Assembly (NCBI GenBank): GCA_963691705.1
Contig: OY829540.1
Span: 69,178,367-69,242,366 of the forward strand
From: Viola odorata
Lineage: Eukaryota > Streptophyta > Magnoliopsida > Malpighiales > Violaceae
Reading direction: 5' to 3'
DNA length: 64,000 bases
Numbering within the stretch: position 1 is the first letter of the stretch; the number at the start of each line of letters is the position of its first letter. Below the pieces are notes generated by a model. It saw nothing but the letters and a program-made list of their open reading frames with translations. It did no database searches and was not told the DNA's origin. The position numbers were made by a program, and so were the translations under genes. Shown piece after piece: positions 1 through 19,942 of this stretch.

Positions 1-822
1 TAATACATCCATGGCATGAGAAGCATGTATTGACAGCGTAATTATTCGTAACAACTGATTCGTTCAGAACAGAATTACATCAAGTTCATATATGTGGTCT
101 TCACTAAAAGATGTTTATGCCAATCTTTGTGCCTTTGTGCAGAATCAGATACCAAAACAATGTTTGGGCGCAATGTAGCTTCTGAAAATTCCAAGTGAAT
201 AACGATAATGTGGGTCCTTTCCGGCTACCGACTAATATGATAACTGGATAAACTTAGGAATGTACATTGTGAGTTTTTTTCAAGATGAGTGAAAGAATAT
301 TTCCATCTGGGTTAAAGCATTGTATCTGATTCCACAATGTTTCTCTATTTTCTTGTATTTTCTTGTATCGGCCAACTTTTGCTAATATATACTTTCACTT
401 GCCGAGATACCCTTTGTACCAGTTTCATCTCAATTTTGAGTCAGTGATGCCACTAAGCTTTGCAAGTCCCATGAACAGCTAAAATAGCTTCCAGTGCGAA
501 AGGAAAATTGATAAAATTGTTATAACTACGAAAATAATTGCAATTTTTTTTTTAGGAAGTGTTAGTATGCATTCAAAATAAGATCCTTGAACATGTAGTT
601 CTTTTAGCTGCGCCCTCTTCTAGTACACGCAGACCCAAATATCCAACTTTCATGATAAAGATATAACTGGAAAGAAGTGATAATTCCAGTCCACATATAC
701 CATGGTACAGTGGAGGCGGAGCACCATCACGGAGTCAACTTGAATGCATGGGTTTATTAGTTGTTTGTGGAAAATCGTCCGGCCAACCCATTAACTTCAA
801 GGTCAACAGCATTTTGGTAGCG
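1..822. other. 3' flank of PEX1, no gene seen
   Basis: AT-rich sequence downstream of the PEX1 stop codon. It probably holds the PEX1 3' UTR and terminator. I see no coding exon, RNA gene or repeat in it. Confidence 0.5.
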
Positions 823-9336
<8,514 letters not shown>

Positions 9337-9861
9337 GGGAGAGAGGACGAAGAAGGAAAGGAAGTGCAGGATTTTTCAGCTGGAGAAATGGTTTTTTATT
9401 TTTTGGGATTTTCTTCTAGTGAAGAGGAAAGGGAAACTGGAGATTGTTTCTGCTGTTTTTGTTTCGCGAGGCGTTATCGTGACGTTGAGTCTGTTACGAC
9501 TCAGGCTTGACTTGTGTGACGATACGAGCAACTATAAATATAAACATGATCATCTTGAAAAGCTCTCTCAGATTGGGAAGAGCAAGCAGTAAAAATACTT
9601 ATTTAATAATTAATTTAATTTCCAAAAGTTTCTGTCGAGTCCCTACATTTTTAGAATATCATACTTTTTTATATGTTTGTAAATATTACATTATTATTTA
9701 TTTTATAATTTTTATATAATTGATTGTGAATGAATGAGTAGTCAAACTTTATGGTTAAAATTACCTCTATTATTATTATTATCTTTAGATTTAATTTTTT
9801 TTAATAAAATAATTATTTAATAATTATTTCAATTTTCAACCCAAACCCGTGACTTTCTCTA
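9337..9861. promoter_or_regulatory. PEX1 5' flank / presumed promoter
   Basis: Sequence upstream of the PEX1 start codon, purine-rich on the plus strand near the gene and AT-rich beyond about 9590. It should contain the PEX1 5' UTR and promoter, but I identify no specific element. Plus-strand open frames here look fortuitous. Confidence 0.35.
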
Positions 9862-10736
9862 ATATATTATACAGTATAAAATAAGGTTCAAGTAATACTT
9901 GCTTAGAGTTTGTAAAATAAGGTTTGTGATAAATATTTTATCCACGAATGTGATAAATATGCAAGTAATGCCTGATTAGTCATTAATGTTATTTTTTATA
10001 CTTCATTCACACTCGTTAATAGACCTATTAAATGGATGGGTTGTTTATAGGATCAGCCCGAACTTATTTTAAATAGATGAGTTAAAACCGTTAAATTTTA
10101 AGTTTAATTTGACTCGGCTTAATTATTCGAGCATAATTTATAGTGCCAGAGGAGTGAGGAGTAGTAATGAAGCTACATTCTGCACTTGTGTATGTGGAAT
10201 GAGGTCGGAAGAGCTGGAATTATCAGTAACTGATTTAATTAATTAATTAGAAAAAACATTGATTTAATTAGTTTTGTAAATATTTTGATTTAAGGTTTTT
10301 AGTTGATTTTAAAAATAATATATTATTTGTTGCTGACTTTTTTTAATAAATAAAAATCCATAGGCTAGCCTGACAATATATCGGGCTTAGAGCCATTATA
10401 GGGTTTATTTTTCGCTACTTCAAACATAATCTTGAGAGGGTAAAAATTTAATCTCCGGCCCATGCTTAGGTCTAACGTACACGAGTATAATCAATTAAAC
10501 ATTAATACATACAAATCACACAAAAAAATTGAAATATGTATTTAAAGAGTTTCTTAATTACAAAAATACTTTTAAATAACAAAAGAAGAAAAATACAATT
10601 AAAAACTTAGATAATTCAAGAGTTACGTTCCTTTTTAAAACAAGACATAAAAAGAGTTGTATTGGTGAACACATGAAAAAGATCCCTCCCTGCATAAACC
10701 TCGCAAGAATTCAGCCAACACGAAGAAAAAGAAATA
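9862..10736. other. AT-rich spacer in copy A
   Basis: AT-rich non-coding sequence, matched by 19943-20419 plus 27031-27450 in copy B. It holds the empty target site of the copy-B Helitron near 10351. I see no gene. Confidence 0.6.
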
Positions 10737-10996
10737 CTCCCTCCGGTCCGAAATGTATGACGTTTTAGCATTTGCTTTTACTGTTCTGGAACGTATCTTA
10801 AGACGGCCGGAACAGTCACTATTTGAGACAATTTTGCTCCGAATTTTTTCTCGGAAGTACGTTAAGGATTAAAGTACGTTCGAAAAAAAATACGGATTTT
10901 TTTGGGGTCAAATAGTGCCTCATCCGGCCTCCTCGATATGTGTTCCCTACTGAATATTGGGATGCGAGGAAGTCATACATTTCGGACCAGAGGGAG
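10737..10996. mobile_element. Stowaway-type MITE (260 bp) with TA target duplication
   Basis: Terminal inverted repeats start ctccctccggtccgaaatgt and end in the complementary acatttcggaccagagggag. A TA dinucleotide flanks each side (10735-10736 and 10997-10998). The ctccctccg terminus with a TA duplication is the mark of Stowaway (Tc1/mariner-derived) MITEs. It has no coding capacity. Copy B has the uninterrupted site gaaatatcaatctc at about 27451, so the insertion is directly visible. Confidence 0.9.
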
Positions 10997-11158
10997 TATC
11001 AATCTCTCGCCATTAATTATGCCTACAATGATTATTATAAATTCCCAAAAACAAGTTAATGATGAAGAATATATAGGTATTATAAATTCATAACAACTTG
11101 AAAGAAGCACTAATAAACACAAAACAAATTCCTTATCATTATCAATACCTTCGCCTGT

Positions 11159-14144
11159 CTACAGCCGATGAGCTATCCATTCTCCATCTTTAAATTTGAC
11201 GATGAAAACTTGCAGGATGTGCTTCACTCTAGAATAGTCTTGGCCTCCTTTGGTTTGATCAATGCTGTTGATTAAATTCTCTGAAAGATATCCGAGGTAG
11301 AGAGCCTGGAGTTCGAACAAATGCTCGATACCAAATGGTACTTTCTCCAACAACTCACAATTTGTAATATCTAACATATTAAGATGAGGCATTGAACCCA
11401 GCTCCACTTCTATGCTCTGCAGGTTGGGCATATCCGAAAGGTCTAAACGCTTTAGCTTCTGAAACCCTTCACCCTTAAAATTCAATCTCTCTCCTTCGAA
11501 AAAACCGTCCAGGGAAAGGTACATCAAATTCGGCAAACCTTGAATCAATTCTAACACATTAGTACCATCTTCCTTTAATTCACTTCCAATCAAACCTAAT
11601 TTTCTTAAGTTCTGAAGACAAGTTATCCACCGTGGTACCATGTCTAACCTCCCACCCAAGTATAGCCGTTGTAAGGATTTGAGAGGAGAATTCATGTTTT
11701 TCAAATCCAAGATTCCTCCATTGAAACTCAATATTTCCAAGCTGCAAAGGTTGGAAAGTTTTTCAAGTGAGGAACACAAAGCCATTCCGTCTTCTGCTCT
11801 TAAACCTAAGATTAGCAGTTTCCTCAATTGCTTAAGTTTACCTAACTCTCCAATCACAACACTCCCGTACTTTGAGTCTACATTTATTGAGCAAAGCTCA
11901 TGTAGAGAAAGTAAGGTTCCTATACCACAAATTGCAACAAATCCCCATGTTCTTATCGCTGGACTACCATCTTCCGACTGAAATTCTTCCTTACGATACA
12001 CTATGAGATGTCGCAAATGTTGGAGCTTTATAATTGTTTGAGGTAACCGAGTCACACGTGTGCCTTTGAGATTCAAAGTTTCTAAATTCTGCAGCTTCTC
12101 AATTGAAGTTGGAATCTTTGCCACGTTCGTGTCTCTTAAACTTAAATACCTCAAATGGTATAATTTCACTATTCCTTCTGGAAATATATCCAGCTTGGTT
12201 CCTCTCAAATCCAACACTGTAAGCAGCCTGGAGTCCCTACTAAGAGATATTAGAATGTCAGATGTGAATGCAACATCCTCAACACCAAACATAAGAATTG
12301 ACCGCAATCCTGACAACCTATTCACGATCTCATAATTTTCACTTGTTTCATTGCAATGAATGGACAATCGTCGCACTTTTTGATCATGCGCTACTAGTAC
12401 TCTTTTGTTTTGTTCATTCGTTGATATTGCCACAAAGTTCTGTTGTTTTGCCTTGGAAAAGATGACTTCTCTAAGAATGTCGTGGACATGACAAGCTCGA
12501 ATTGTATCCGTCTCATCTTTAGAAGCAACTTCAACTAAGCTTCTACTGATGAGCTCATTGAGGTACTCCTCACCAACCTCCTCCAATGTACACCCTTCCT
12601 TTTCAATAACGAATCTTTCTGCAATCCATAGTCGGATCAACCTCTTGGTCTGAATTTCGTAATCCTCCGGAAATGAGGCCAAATACAAAGCACATGCTCT
12701 GAGATGGAATGGCAAATCATAGTAACTGAGCAACAATATCTTTTTTAAACTTACAAGCTTGTTGCTTCCTAATTCTCCACCAAGATTGCGCCTCACCCGT
12801 TCCCACTCATTAACTCTGCTTTGGTCCTTGGTTGCCAACAAGCCTCCAATGGCCACAATGGCAAGGGGTAGTCCCTTGCATCTTTCCACTATTTGTTCAC
12901 AAGTACTTGCAAGATGGGAAGGACATTGATGCCCATGAAATGTCTTCTTGCAAAACAAAGTCCAAGAATCTTGCAATGACAAGGCATCCAAGTGAAATCT
13001 ATTGTGGGAAGCCAATGAAACTTGAGCAACTCTTGTTGTCAATATCACTCGGCTGTTAACAAGAAAAGCCATAGTTTCAAATAATATACTATCGTATAAA
13101 CATGATATTTTATGTACATAAATGCTTATGTTTAAAATTTCTAGCTACTCTAGTTAGATAGAATTCACACTTAACTTTCAATAACTTCGAAATTTTGATA
13201 AAAATAAGAGAACACAAAGTTTGATTGTAGGCCTACCTGTACAGGTTGTTTTGAGGGAGAACATTTTTTATTGAATCCCATGCCTCTTCTTTCCACACAT
13301 CATCGAAAACAAGCAAATGTTTACGGTGCTTGAGGAACTCTTTGATTATGCCTTTCAACTCATTACTTGACATTGTTTCCATTTCTTGTGGTGCCGGTTG
13401 CATGATTTCTTTATATATCTTGTTTATTATCTCCCGTAAAAGCTCCTCTAGTTTGAATAACTGTGAAACAGTGACCCAAACATGACATTCAAAATGTTTC
13501 TTCACACTAGCCTCATCATAGACTTGTTTAACAAGAGTAGTTTTCCCCAAGCCACCCATCCCTTCCACAGAAATGACTTTCGTCATTGGTTCCCCGTCAA
13601 TCAGCCACATAATTAGTTTTTCTTTGGAAGTGTCGATGCCAACAAGCTCACTTCCTTCTAGTAGGAGTGCATCACCTCGATGTTCATGCCACAAGTTTGA
13701 AGAAGCAGAAGTTGAATCTTGATCTAGTTGGGTGCCTAATTCGTATCTCTTATAACTCTCGCTGACATTGACGATCCTGGGTTTGATGCCTCTTATTTTG
13801 GAAGCAATTTGGTGACGGTATTTCACATTCAAAACAAAACAAAAAGAGCTTGTGATGCAACCAAGGAATCTGCCCCTGCCTCGGCCATCGCGTGCCAACC
13901 GAAGCATGAATTCATCAAGAACATCTTCGATGTCGAAAGCAATGTCCCTCACTTGATTCACCCAATCGGTGACTTGAGGCTTTGGTTCTTCCATCACCTC
14001 TACAGCTTTCAAGAAGGTTGTCATATGCTGCAGTTCGTCTCTGACATACGCTACATCTCCTCGAACCCCTCCCAACAAGTTCATCTCCTCCTCAAGGATG
14101 ACTCCTATCTTGTTAACTAAGAAGGACACCACAGCTTCTGCCAT
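11159..14144 (-). CDS. CC-NB-ARC-LRR disease resistance protein (RPM1-like), intact
   Basis: An intracellular immune receptor of the coiled-coil NLR class. Exon 1 is 14144-13237 and exon 2 is 13052-11159, with a 184-bp GT-AG intron. The joined CDS is 2802 nt, 933 residues. Order: Rx-type coiled coil (about 1-130) with the EDVLDEF form of the EDVID motif (73-79); NB-ARC with P-loop GMGGLGKTT (195-203), kinase-2 LLVFDDVW (277-284), RNBS-B SRVILTTR (303-310), GLPLA (363-367) and VHD (492-494) in the MHD position; then leucine-rich repeats from about 510 to the end. The intron splits NB-ARC just before RNBS-B and recurs in the partner at 27629-30583. All key nucleotide-binding motifs are present, so I infer a functional gene. 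The pathogen recognised cannot be told from sequence. Confidence 0.92.
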
Positions 14145-15254
14145 ATCTTTTTATTCTACAAACATACTATAATTAGATCTACACAAAGTATCTAGAACAT
14201 GTGTATAATTTCACAAATCTAATTATAAAATCAGATCAATCATATTTATGAAAAGTACCAAAATTAATTACTGACCTTATAGAGAAGATAATGAACACAA
14301 ATGGTGGGCTCTCTTCCTCCTTATTGCTCTACTTGGTTAGCTTTAATTTTAAGGAAGAAGAAGTATTTGTATTTTTGCAGCCATCTTCCTGTTAGATATT
14401 CCTCTCACCAATCTCTTTAGCCGCCCTGTACAGCTCTGTTCAATGACCTACTTAAAATAAATAAATCAAGTTGCTGGATGACTTTCTCAACCTTGAATTA
14501 TTCAGATTAATTAATCTTCCCAACTTCCTCAGTATTAGATTATAGTAAGTAGTAACAAATTGATACTAAAATAAAAACTTGACAGGCGAGCAACATAATT
14601 TGACAATGTTGTCTTGGCAACATTAAACATTGACTTTTGTTTAACCAACCACCCTCTTTTGCTTGATTGCCACAATGAGTTCCTAAACGTAATTATCACA
14701 ACATCCATCCGGCTGTGTTATTTTCTACTCTCCGGTTCTGATGTTATTCTAATCAGGTAATTATCCATTTATACTTGCTACTCCTCTTTTTTCTTTTCTT
14801 TTTGATTATCCATGTCTGTATATATTGCTTATTTTGATGGGATCATTTGATGAAGAACATCTTCTAATTACTAATTGTCATTGCATTCTTTCAGGTTTTA
14901 CTAGTCTCATCTGTCGCCCATCCTTTTCTCTGTGTTCTCTCTTCTACTCCGTTTCATCCATCCCTTTAGGCCTCCGATCTAATCTTAATCCGGTAATTAA
15001 TTATTCATATGCTTCATACTTTTTCTTCTTCTTTTTTATTATATAGTATATACTACTTGGACTGATTTGCTTAATTACAACCAGCTGGTAATTCTACGCT
15101 AATTGCTGCTTCGTGGGCTCTCTTCCTCTTTGAGTCTCTTTCAACTTCGTGGGCTCTCTTCCTCTTTGAGTCTCTTTCAAGTTTTATCTCCAATAATTTA
15201 AGATAATACCATAAATAAAATAATTTCTAAAATGTAGTACGAGTAAAACTTAGG
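14145..15254. promoter_or_regulatory. NLR 5' flank in copy A
   Basis: Upstream region of the intact NLR gene, nearly collinear with 30584-31714 in copy B. Copy A lacks about 60 bp that copy B carries just upstream of the start codon. I see no second gene and no clear promoter element. Confidence 0.45.
15109..15180. repeat. 36-bp tandem duplication
   Basis: A 36-bp unit starting cttcgtgggctctcttcctc occurs twice back to back (15109-15144 and 15145-15180). Copy B has it once, near 31605. It is a local duplication that arose after the segmental duplication, or was lost from copy B. Confidence 0.85.
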
Positions 15255-15357
15255 TAACATCATGATATAAGATAATGACACGTGTCTAAAAGTGTCAAGA
15301 ATAGTGGTATTCTAGCACTATTTGGAGCACGTGTCATCATCCTAAATCATGATTTAG
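15255..15357. mobile_element. Short palindromic hairpin element, copy A
   Basis: Left arm taacatcatgatataagata and right arm are near-perfect inverted complements, both running into a gacacgtg / cacgtgtc core. The whole folds into one hairpin of about 100 bp. The counterpart is at 31715-31817. It looks like a tiny foldback MITE older than the segmental duplication. No certain target duplication was found. Confidence 0.6.
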
Positions 15358-16041
15358 ATATATCATGATATACCCAATTTTTTTCCAGTGTATTTCAACA
15401 TTTTGTTACGAGTTTATGCTATAAAATTTTAAACTATAAGGATTAAAGTAAAATATTTTATAATTTATGAAAAGAAATTTACAAATTCTTAATAAATTAA
15501 TTAATCAACCAATTAATACATTCAATGGAAATTACTATTTCAAATGTTATTTTTATCATCTATACCCTTTAAAACCTCATATTAATTAATAAAATTTGTA
15601 ATATTTATCTTAATCAAATCATATCCTTACATGTTATTTCAAATGTTATTCATCTTAATCAAATCGAGAGAGTTGTCTGACAGACCACCGCTCACTGATC
15701 CAAAATCCATTCGCTCTCCACGAAACGAAAACCCTTTTGTGTGTCACGTCTAATGGTTTGTGTATCGGTGAAGCCATTGTTCCTTGTGATCTCTGCTCTC
15801 ACGATTTTTGTGGCCGTCTTTTTCCTCTCCTTCTTCACGTTTTTCAGTTTCCTCCGTCCATTCCAGTCAACCCAGGTAAGCAAATGCGCTATTTATTATG
15901 ATTGTAGAGGATTCGTGCTGTATTTGCCGTTGCTTGAATGGGTCATCGTGTTTTTCTGTGTGTGGTTGATGCAGAGGGACGTTGGGAATATGGAGTGTAA
16001 AGAGGCTAGTGGAGTGGAGGCCATGTAAGTGGAGGCCATGT
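15358..16041. other. Copy-A-specific stretch of about 690 bp
   Basis: Present in copy A and absent from copy B, where the hairpin runs straight into the sequence ggcttcgagggcatctcac. The junction shares the short sequence gtgg, so either an insertion into A or a deletion from B is possible. It contains the small spliced ORF at 15753-16028 and a short tandem repeat, gtggaggccatgtaa twice, at its right end. Confidence 0.6.
15753..16028 (+). CDS. Small hydrophobic ORF with a plausible intron, possible gene fragment
   Basis: I do not recognise this protein. Exon 1 (15753-15875) encodes 41 residues starting MVCVSVKPLF, mostly one hydrophobic segment (LVISALTIFVAVFFLSFF) that would act as a signal anchor. 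It ends at a good donor (cag/gtaag). A possible second exon begins at 15975 after an acceptor (tgatgcag) and adds 17 residues to the TAA at 16026-16028. The pattern resembles the first exons of a type II membrane protein captured without its catalytic part. It lies in the stretch absent from copy B. It may equally be a chance ORF. Confidence 0.25.
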   Translation: MVCVSVKPLFLVISALTIFVAVFFLSFFTFFSFLRPFQSTQVSKCAIYYDCRGFVLYLPLLEWVIVFFCVWLMQRDVGNMECKEASGVEAM

Positions 16042-16692
16042 AAGTGGTGCTTCGAGGGCATCTCACGGTATGTATCTGTATTTGGAATTTTCGAGTATCC
16101 GAGAATACTTAGAAATTATGATTTTGGAAATTCAAAATCAGGAAGGAGATTTTGGAATTCAGAATCGGGAATATTTTTAGACAGTTCGGAATACCCGTAC
16201 TCAATTTTCGGAATTTCGAAATTTCGGAATACCGGATGAACACCCTGGCAAGCAGTGACTAGAACATCTGGGCCGAGCAGGGCAACATGATTGGGCCTGG
16301 GCCTGGGCCTGGTCCTTCTGCAGTGATAATCTTGGGCACCATAACCTGACGCAGCAAACCTTTGAAAATTATGGAGGATAGGCATGAAACAGGCACGAAA
16401 TAACGTCTTCTTTCTTCTCCTCTCCTACGTACACAAAAAAAAACTGTGTCCCGGCAGCTCATCAACCTTGTCCATCTTGAAAAAAATTATGTTTAGGGGG
16501 AAAAAATTGCTTATACGTAAATCAATCCCTTGGTGGAGTAATATTAGACGATGCGATTATACTAACACCAATCCACCGAATCTCAATCATAGTTAAATAT
16601 TGAGAATAATGATATCGACATTTTATATATATACCACGTCAAATATTTATTGAAGTAAAAATAAAGACAACTAAATTTAAGGTCATTTTATG
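16042..16692. other. Non-coding spacer in copy A
   Basis: Matches 31814-32425 in copy B. The part 16080-16240 is rich in degenerate ggaattt/gaaatttc motifs. A gggcct short repeat near 16293 has three units here and two in copy B. Open frames are short and not conserved in frame, so I call no gene. Confidence 0.55.
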
Positions 16693-17432
16693 TACAACCA
16701 AACACTTTTTTTTTTTTTAATAAGCAGAGATTTTATTAAAGAAAAGCCATGAAGAACATGACAGATAATAAAAAAACAGAGATACAGAGATACAGAGAGA
16801 CAAAATGCTCAAAACCAAAACAATAAACCACAAAACCAGCAAACACCAACCAGAAGAAAGAAACACCGACTCGCGCAACCCACAACAGAGACACTACCCG
16901 CCACCAGAAGGACCAGGCACGGGCAGCAGCTGAAAACCCCTCAAAAGCCGAAACTCGCCAACAGATTGCCCAGACAAGGCAGCCACCAGGATAGGGGCGC
17001 TGGAGACCACAACAGCAAGCAACAACATACCCAGAAAGCAAGAACAGAAGATGCAGAAAACTGAAGAAAGCCATGCCCCGAACCGGAATCAAACATCCAG
17101 AGCAAAACCAAAACAGACATAGGACAGCCAACATCCAGACTAATCTCACGACACAAATACCAAGCCGACAGACACCCATGCCCAGCAGGGCTAACACCAA
17201 AAGGCAACCACACCGGCCGTAGCAGCCAAAATTAAGGCCAAGAAACCCAAAAAACAACCCCGCAACATAAACCACGTGGATCAAAACACGCCAACTGAAC
17301 ACTTTCCCGCTTTCTTGAACATCTTTACCTCCTTTTCGAAACAAGCACTGTCAAAAGCGCGCATAGATTCCTCATTAGCATGATCTGTTAGTCCCATCAG
17401 TTTGCCAAGCTCCCAGATACAACCAAACACTT
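16693..17432 (-). mobile_element. 5'-truncated LINE-like retroposed insert with 15-bp target duplication
   Basis: The insert (16708-17417) is flanked by direct repeats of tacaaccaaacactt at 16693-16707 and 17418-17432. Its low-coordinate end is a T tract, so on the minus strand it ends in poly(A) after a sequence like aataaaatctctgcttatta. Copy B has one uninterrupted target copy near 32416. The target-site duplication plus poly(A) tail is the signature of target-primed reverse transcription. The minus-strand 5' end opens with IWELGKLMG and soon hits a stop. The long, very hydrophobic open frame at 16736-17344 has composition more like a 3' UTR than a protein, so I do not call it as a gene. 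Confidence 0.75.
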
Positions 17433-17850
17433 CCTTAACTAATTTTGAAGATAAAGTTCAATTTGTTAAAATGGTTAAACATAGGGTGAGAATTGATTGA
17501 ATTAAAAAAAAAAGTGTGATTCAGATATATAATAGAAACGCGAGCTAATATTATATCATTTTCCTAAAAAGTAAATATAGTAATTAAATGTATTAGTAAA
17601 ACTATAATATTTGAGTATAATGTTTTCTTCATACTTAACCTCGTACAAAGTTGAAAAATAAATATACTCTCATAAAAATAAAAATAAAATGACTGTGACA
17701 TTATAATATATGAGAACTTATAGCAACTCTTATCCCTTACAATAACATTACACTATATATTAAAATCTATATATGATTAATCAAAGATTTAATCCCATAA
17801 TAACCAACTCAATTAATAAATCAAATCAAACAGCATCATTATCATCATCA
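17433..17850. other. AT-rich spacer downstream of the DUF642 remnant
   Basis: AT-rich sequence matching copy B 32426-32853. It is the presumed former 3' flank of the DUF642 gene. No gene seen. Confidence 0.6.
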
Positions 17851-18283
17851 TCACATAAGACGTTGTGGGTAACGAGCACTGACTAACTTCACCTCATCAA
17901 GAACAGGACTGCAGAGCGAGCCTTCAGTCCTCATATGATAGAACGAGCTCAAGAACATAATTCTTGTATGATTTGATGGAGCCTTGAACACAAATCTTGC
18001 ATCTTTAAACCCTCCTTTGCCCTTAGATTCATATGGGACCAGCAGTTTTTCTGTGCCGGCATAGGCCTCCACTGCCATGGATCCGACACAAGAATCTCTT
18101 GCATCTCCAACCTTAAATGTAAGAACATATGTTTTGTTTGGTATGGTCTTAACTTTCTGGACAATAGCCAACCAGGGAGTGGACTGTGATCGTCTTCGAT
18201 GTGCGGTGGAATTAGAACTCCCCAATCTGCATTTGGGAACACATATGGACCTTCCTCAAAATCTCCATTCTTCAATATGTTGT
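17851..18283 (-). pseudogene. DUF642 last-exon remnant, broken
   Basis: Corresponds to exon 3 of the intact gene at 32854-35156. It keeps the acceptor and the opening residues NGDFEEGPYVFPNADWGVL. It then lacks 100 bp that copy B holds at about 33171-33270. The loss is not a multiple of three and shifts the frame between LPGW and AIVQKVK. Exons 1 and 2 and the promoter are missing because the duplication ended in intron 2. No functional product is expected. Confidence 0.9.
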
Positions 18284-19942
18284 CTACAATGAAAAAAATT
18301 TAACAATTTGTTTAGCAAAATCACTAATTATAAAACCAATTAGTTAAAATAAGTATATGGTAAAATTAGGAGAGTAATAAAATTTTCGGTGTGTGGATTC
18401 CTCAATCTTAATCTCTACAATTATCTACAATTTTTAATAATAATTTTTTTTTTTTTTATAAACGGAGATGAGATTCGAATATGAATTCAATTCTCTATTC
18501 ATATCTTCGTCACCAACAACACAATAAATGCGCTAGATATCTAATATTTTTCTTTTTTATTTGAAAAAAAAGAAAAAAAATAAGAGAAAAGAATTTGACA
18601 TAAAGCTTGAATTGAAGACCTTTTTATCGAGCTTACTATTCCTTCCGTTTCAAAATAAACGTTATAGTGAAATTTAAAGTTTTAGTGCATAAATAAAAAA
18701 AATTATTAAAATACCATTTTTTCCACTTTTTTTCTAACACGACATCTTTTTTGAATTTAGACATTAATGCTTTGATAAAATTTTAAAAGTGACAATTATT
18801 TTGAAATAAGAAAAGAAAAAACCTAAAACAATTTATGATAGGGAAGTAGCCTCTGTATTTTATTAAATATTATTTTAGGTGTTGAAAATCGATATAAATT
18901 GTATGTCATTTTTTTTATTTTTCAATGCAAATTTGAAAAAAAATTATCGTTCTTATAAATAATGGACAATGTAAATGTTGGAAGAGTCAGAAGAAACTTT
19001 AATTCTTCTGAATCAATTATTACTTTAAAAAATACGTCAATACCAAAAAAAAACATTTAATAAGGATAACATATAGCTTTAGACCTTTCACATCTGCAAC
19101 TTTAATTAAAATCAAAGCAGAGAAGTGATTCTATAATTTACTTTCTAATGATGGGCGGCGGTGCCTGGACAAGAAAATGCTTTACCCTAAACCCTTTTAC
19201 ACTGGAAAGAAATTTACTTTTCTCTTTTTAATTACCAAATTTCTCCCGGAAAATGTTTTTACCACCTGACCAAAATGGAATAAATACTGTCCAAACTCCA
19301 AAGTATAAATAAATGGAGGGATTATTTCTCATCTCGAACTGAGTTTTGGAATCAAAAATTTAAAAGATGACGTCTAATTTGCTACTTACTTTTGAATCAT
19401 AACATATTTGACCGAATACATTATTACTCCCTCTAATTTTTATTAACTGACGCTTTGATTTGGGCACGCATATTACGTAAATTCTCAAATTTTGCGTGAC
19501 AATTTATGTTCCGTCAATAATGCCAAAAAATGGTCGCCCACAATAATACTTGAAAAAGAAACTATAATAGTAATAATAATAATAATATTTTTTAAGAGAT
19601 ACGTAATGATCAAGAGTATTATACTTGTAGTTATGTTTATGGTACAGTACTTGGCTCTTGGCTCTTGCAGTGGGATAATGAATCATCACGCTGTCGGGTC
19701 AGGTCAGCTGTTCAAATTTTTAATAAACGCCAGGTCAGCATATTCAACCTTTTAACGATTTAATCACAAGGTTTTTAAAATTGGTAATTGCTTGCTTGCT
19801 TAACATGTTACTCTCTACTTCCTTAAAACAATGTCTTTCTGAAACAGAAACAAAAAGTAAAATAAATACAAAAAATCAAATAATATGTACAGTAATAAAA
19901 AGTAGCAAAATGACGTTTAATTGGGAAAGGAGTGAGTATTAT
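18284..19942. other. Spacer between the two duplicated blocks
   Basis: AT-rich sequence. The first hundred bases still match DUF642 intron 2 of copy B; from about 18387 it is unrelated. Degenerate MITE-like termini (ttccttccgtttcaaaataa near 18647 and actccctctaattttt near 19424) suggest decayed elements, but I could not delimit them. Short open frames look fortuitous. Confidence 0.5.

Larger units (their letters stand above)
9862..18386. repeat. Segmental duplication, copy A
   Basis: This block matches 19943-33484 in the same order and orientation. It begins at the shared sequence atatattatacagtataaaa and ends at about 18386, inside what is intron 2 of the DUF642 gene in copy B. It carries an intact NLR gene, a hairpin element and a truncated DUF642 last exon. 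A-specific insertions are the MITE at 10737-10996, the stretch 15358-16041 and the LINE-derived insert at 16708-17417. Without the large insertions both copies are about 6.9 kb. Confidence 0.9.

Noticed and set aside
12440..12500. VHD instead of MHD in the NLR as an autoactive mutation
   Set aside because: Val is a common variant at this position in CC-NLRs and is present in both copies, so it is probably normal.
16736..17344. 202-codon very hydrophobic open frame on the minus strand
   Set aside because: Composition is skewed (Leu, Phe, Cys, Trp, Gly), it has no domain, and it lies inside the retroposed insert just before the poly(A) tail. It looks like a 3' UTR rather than a gene.
19424..19530. 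Complete MITE near actccctctaattttt
   Set aside because: Only one terminus is recognisable and no matching inverted end or TA duplication was found, so it is at most a decayed fragment.
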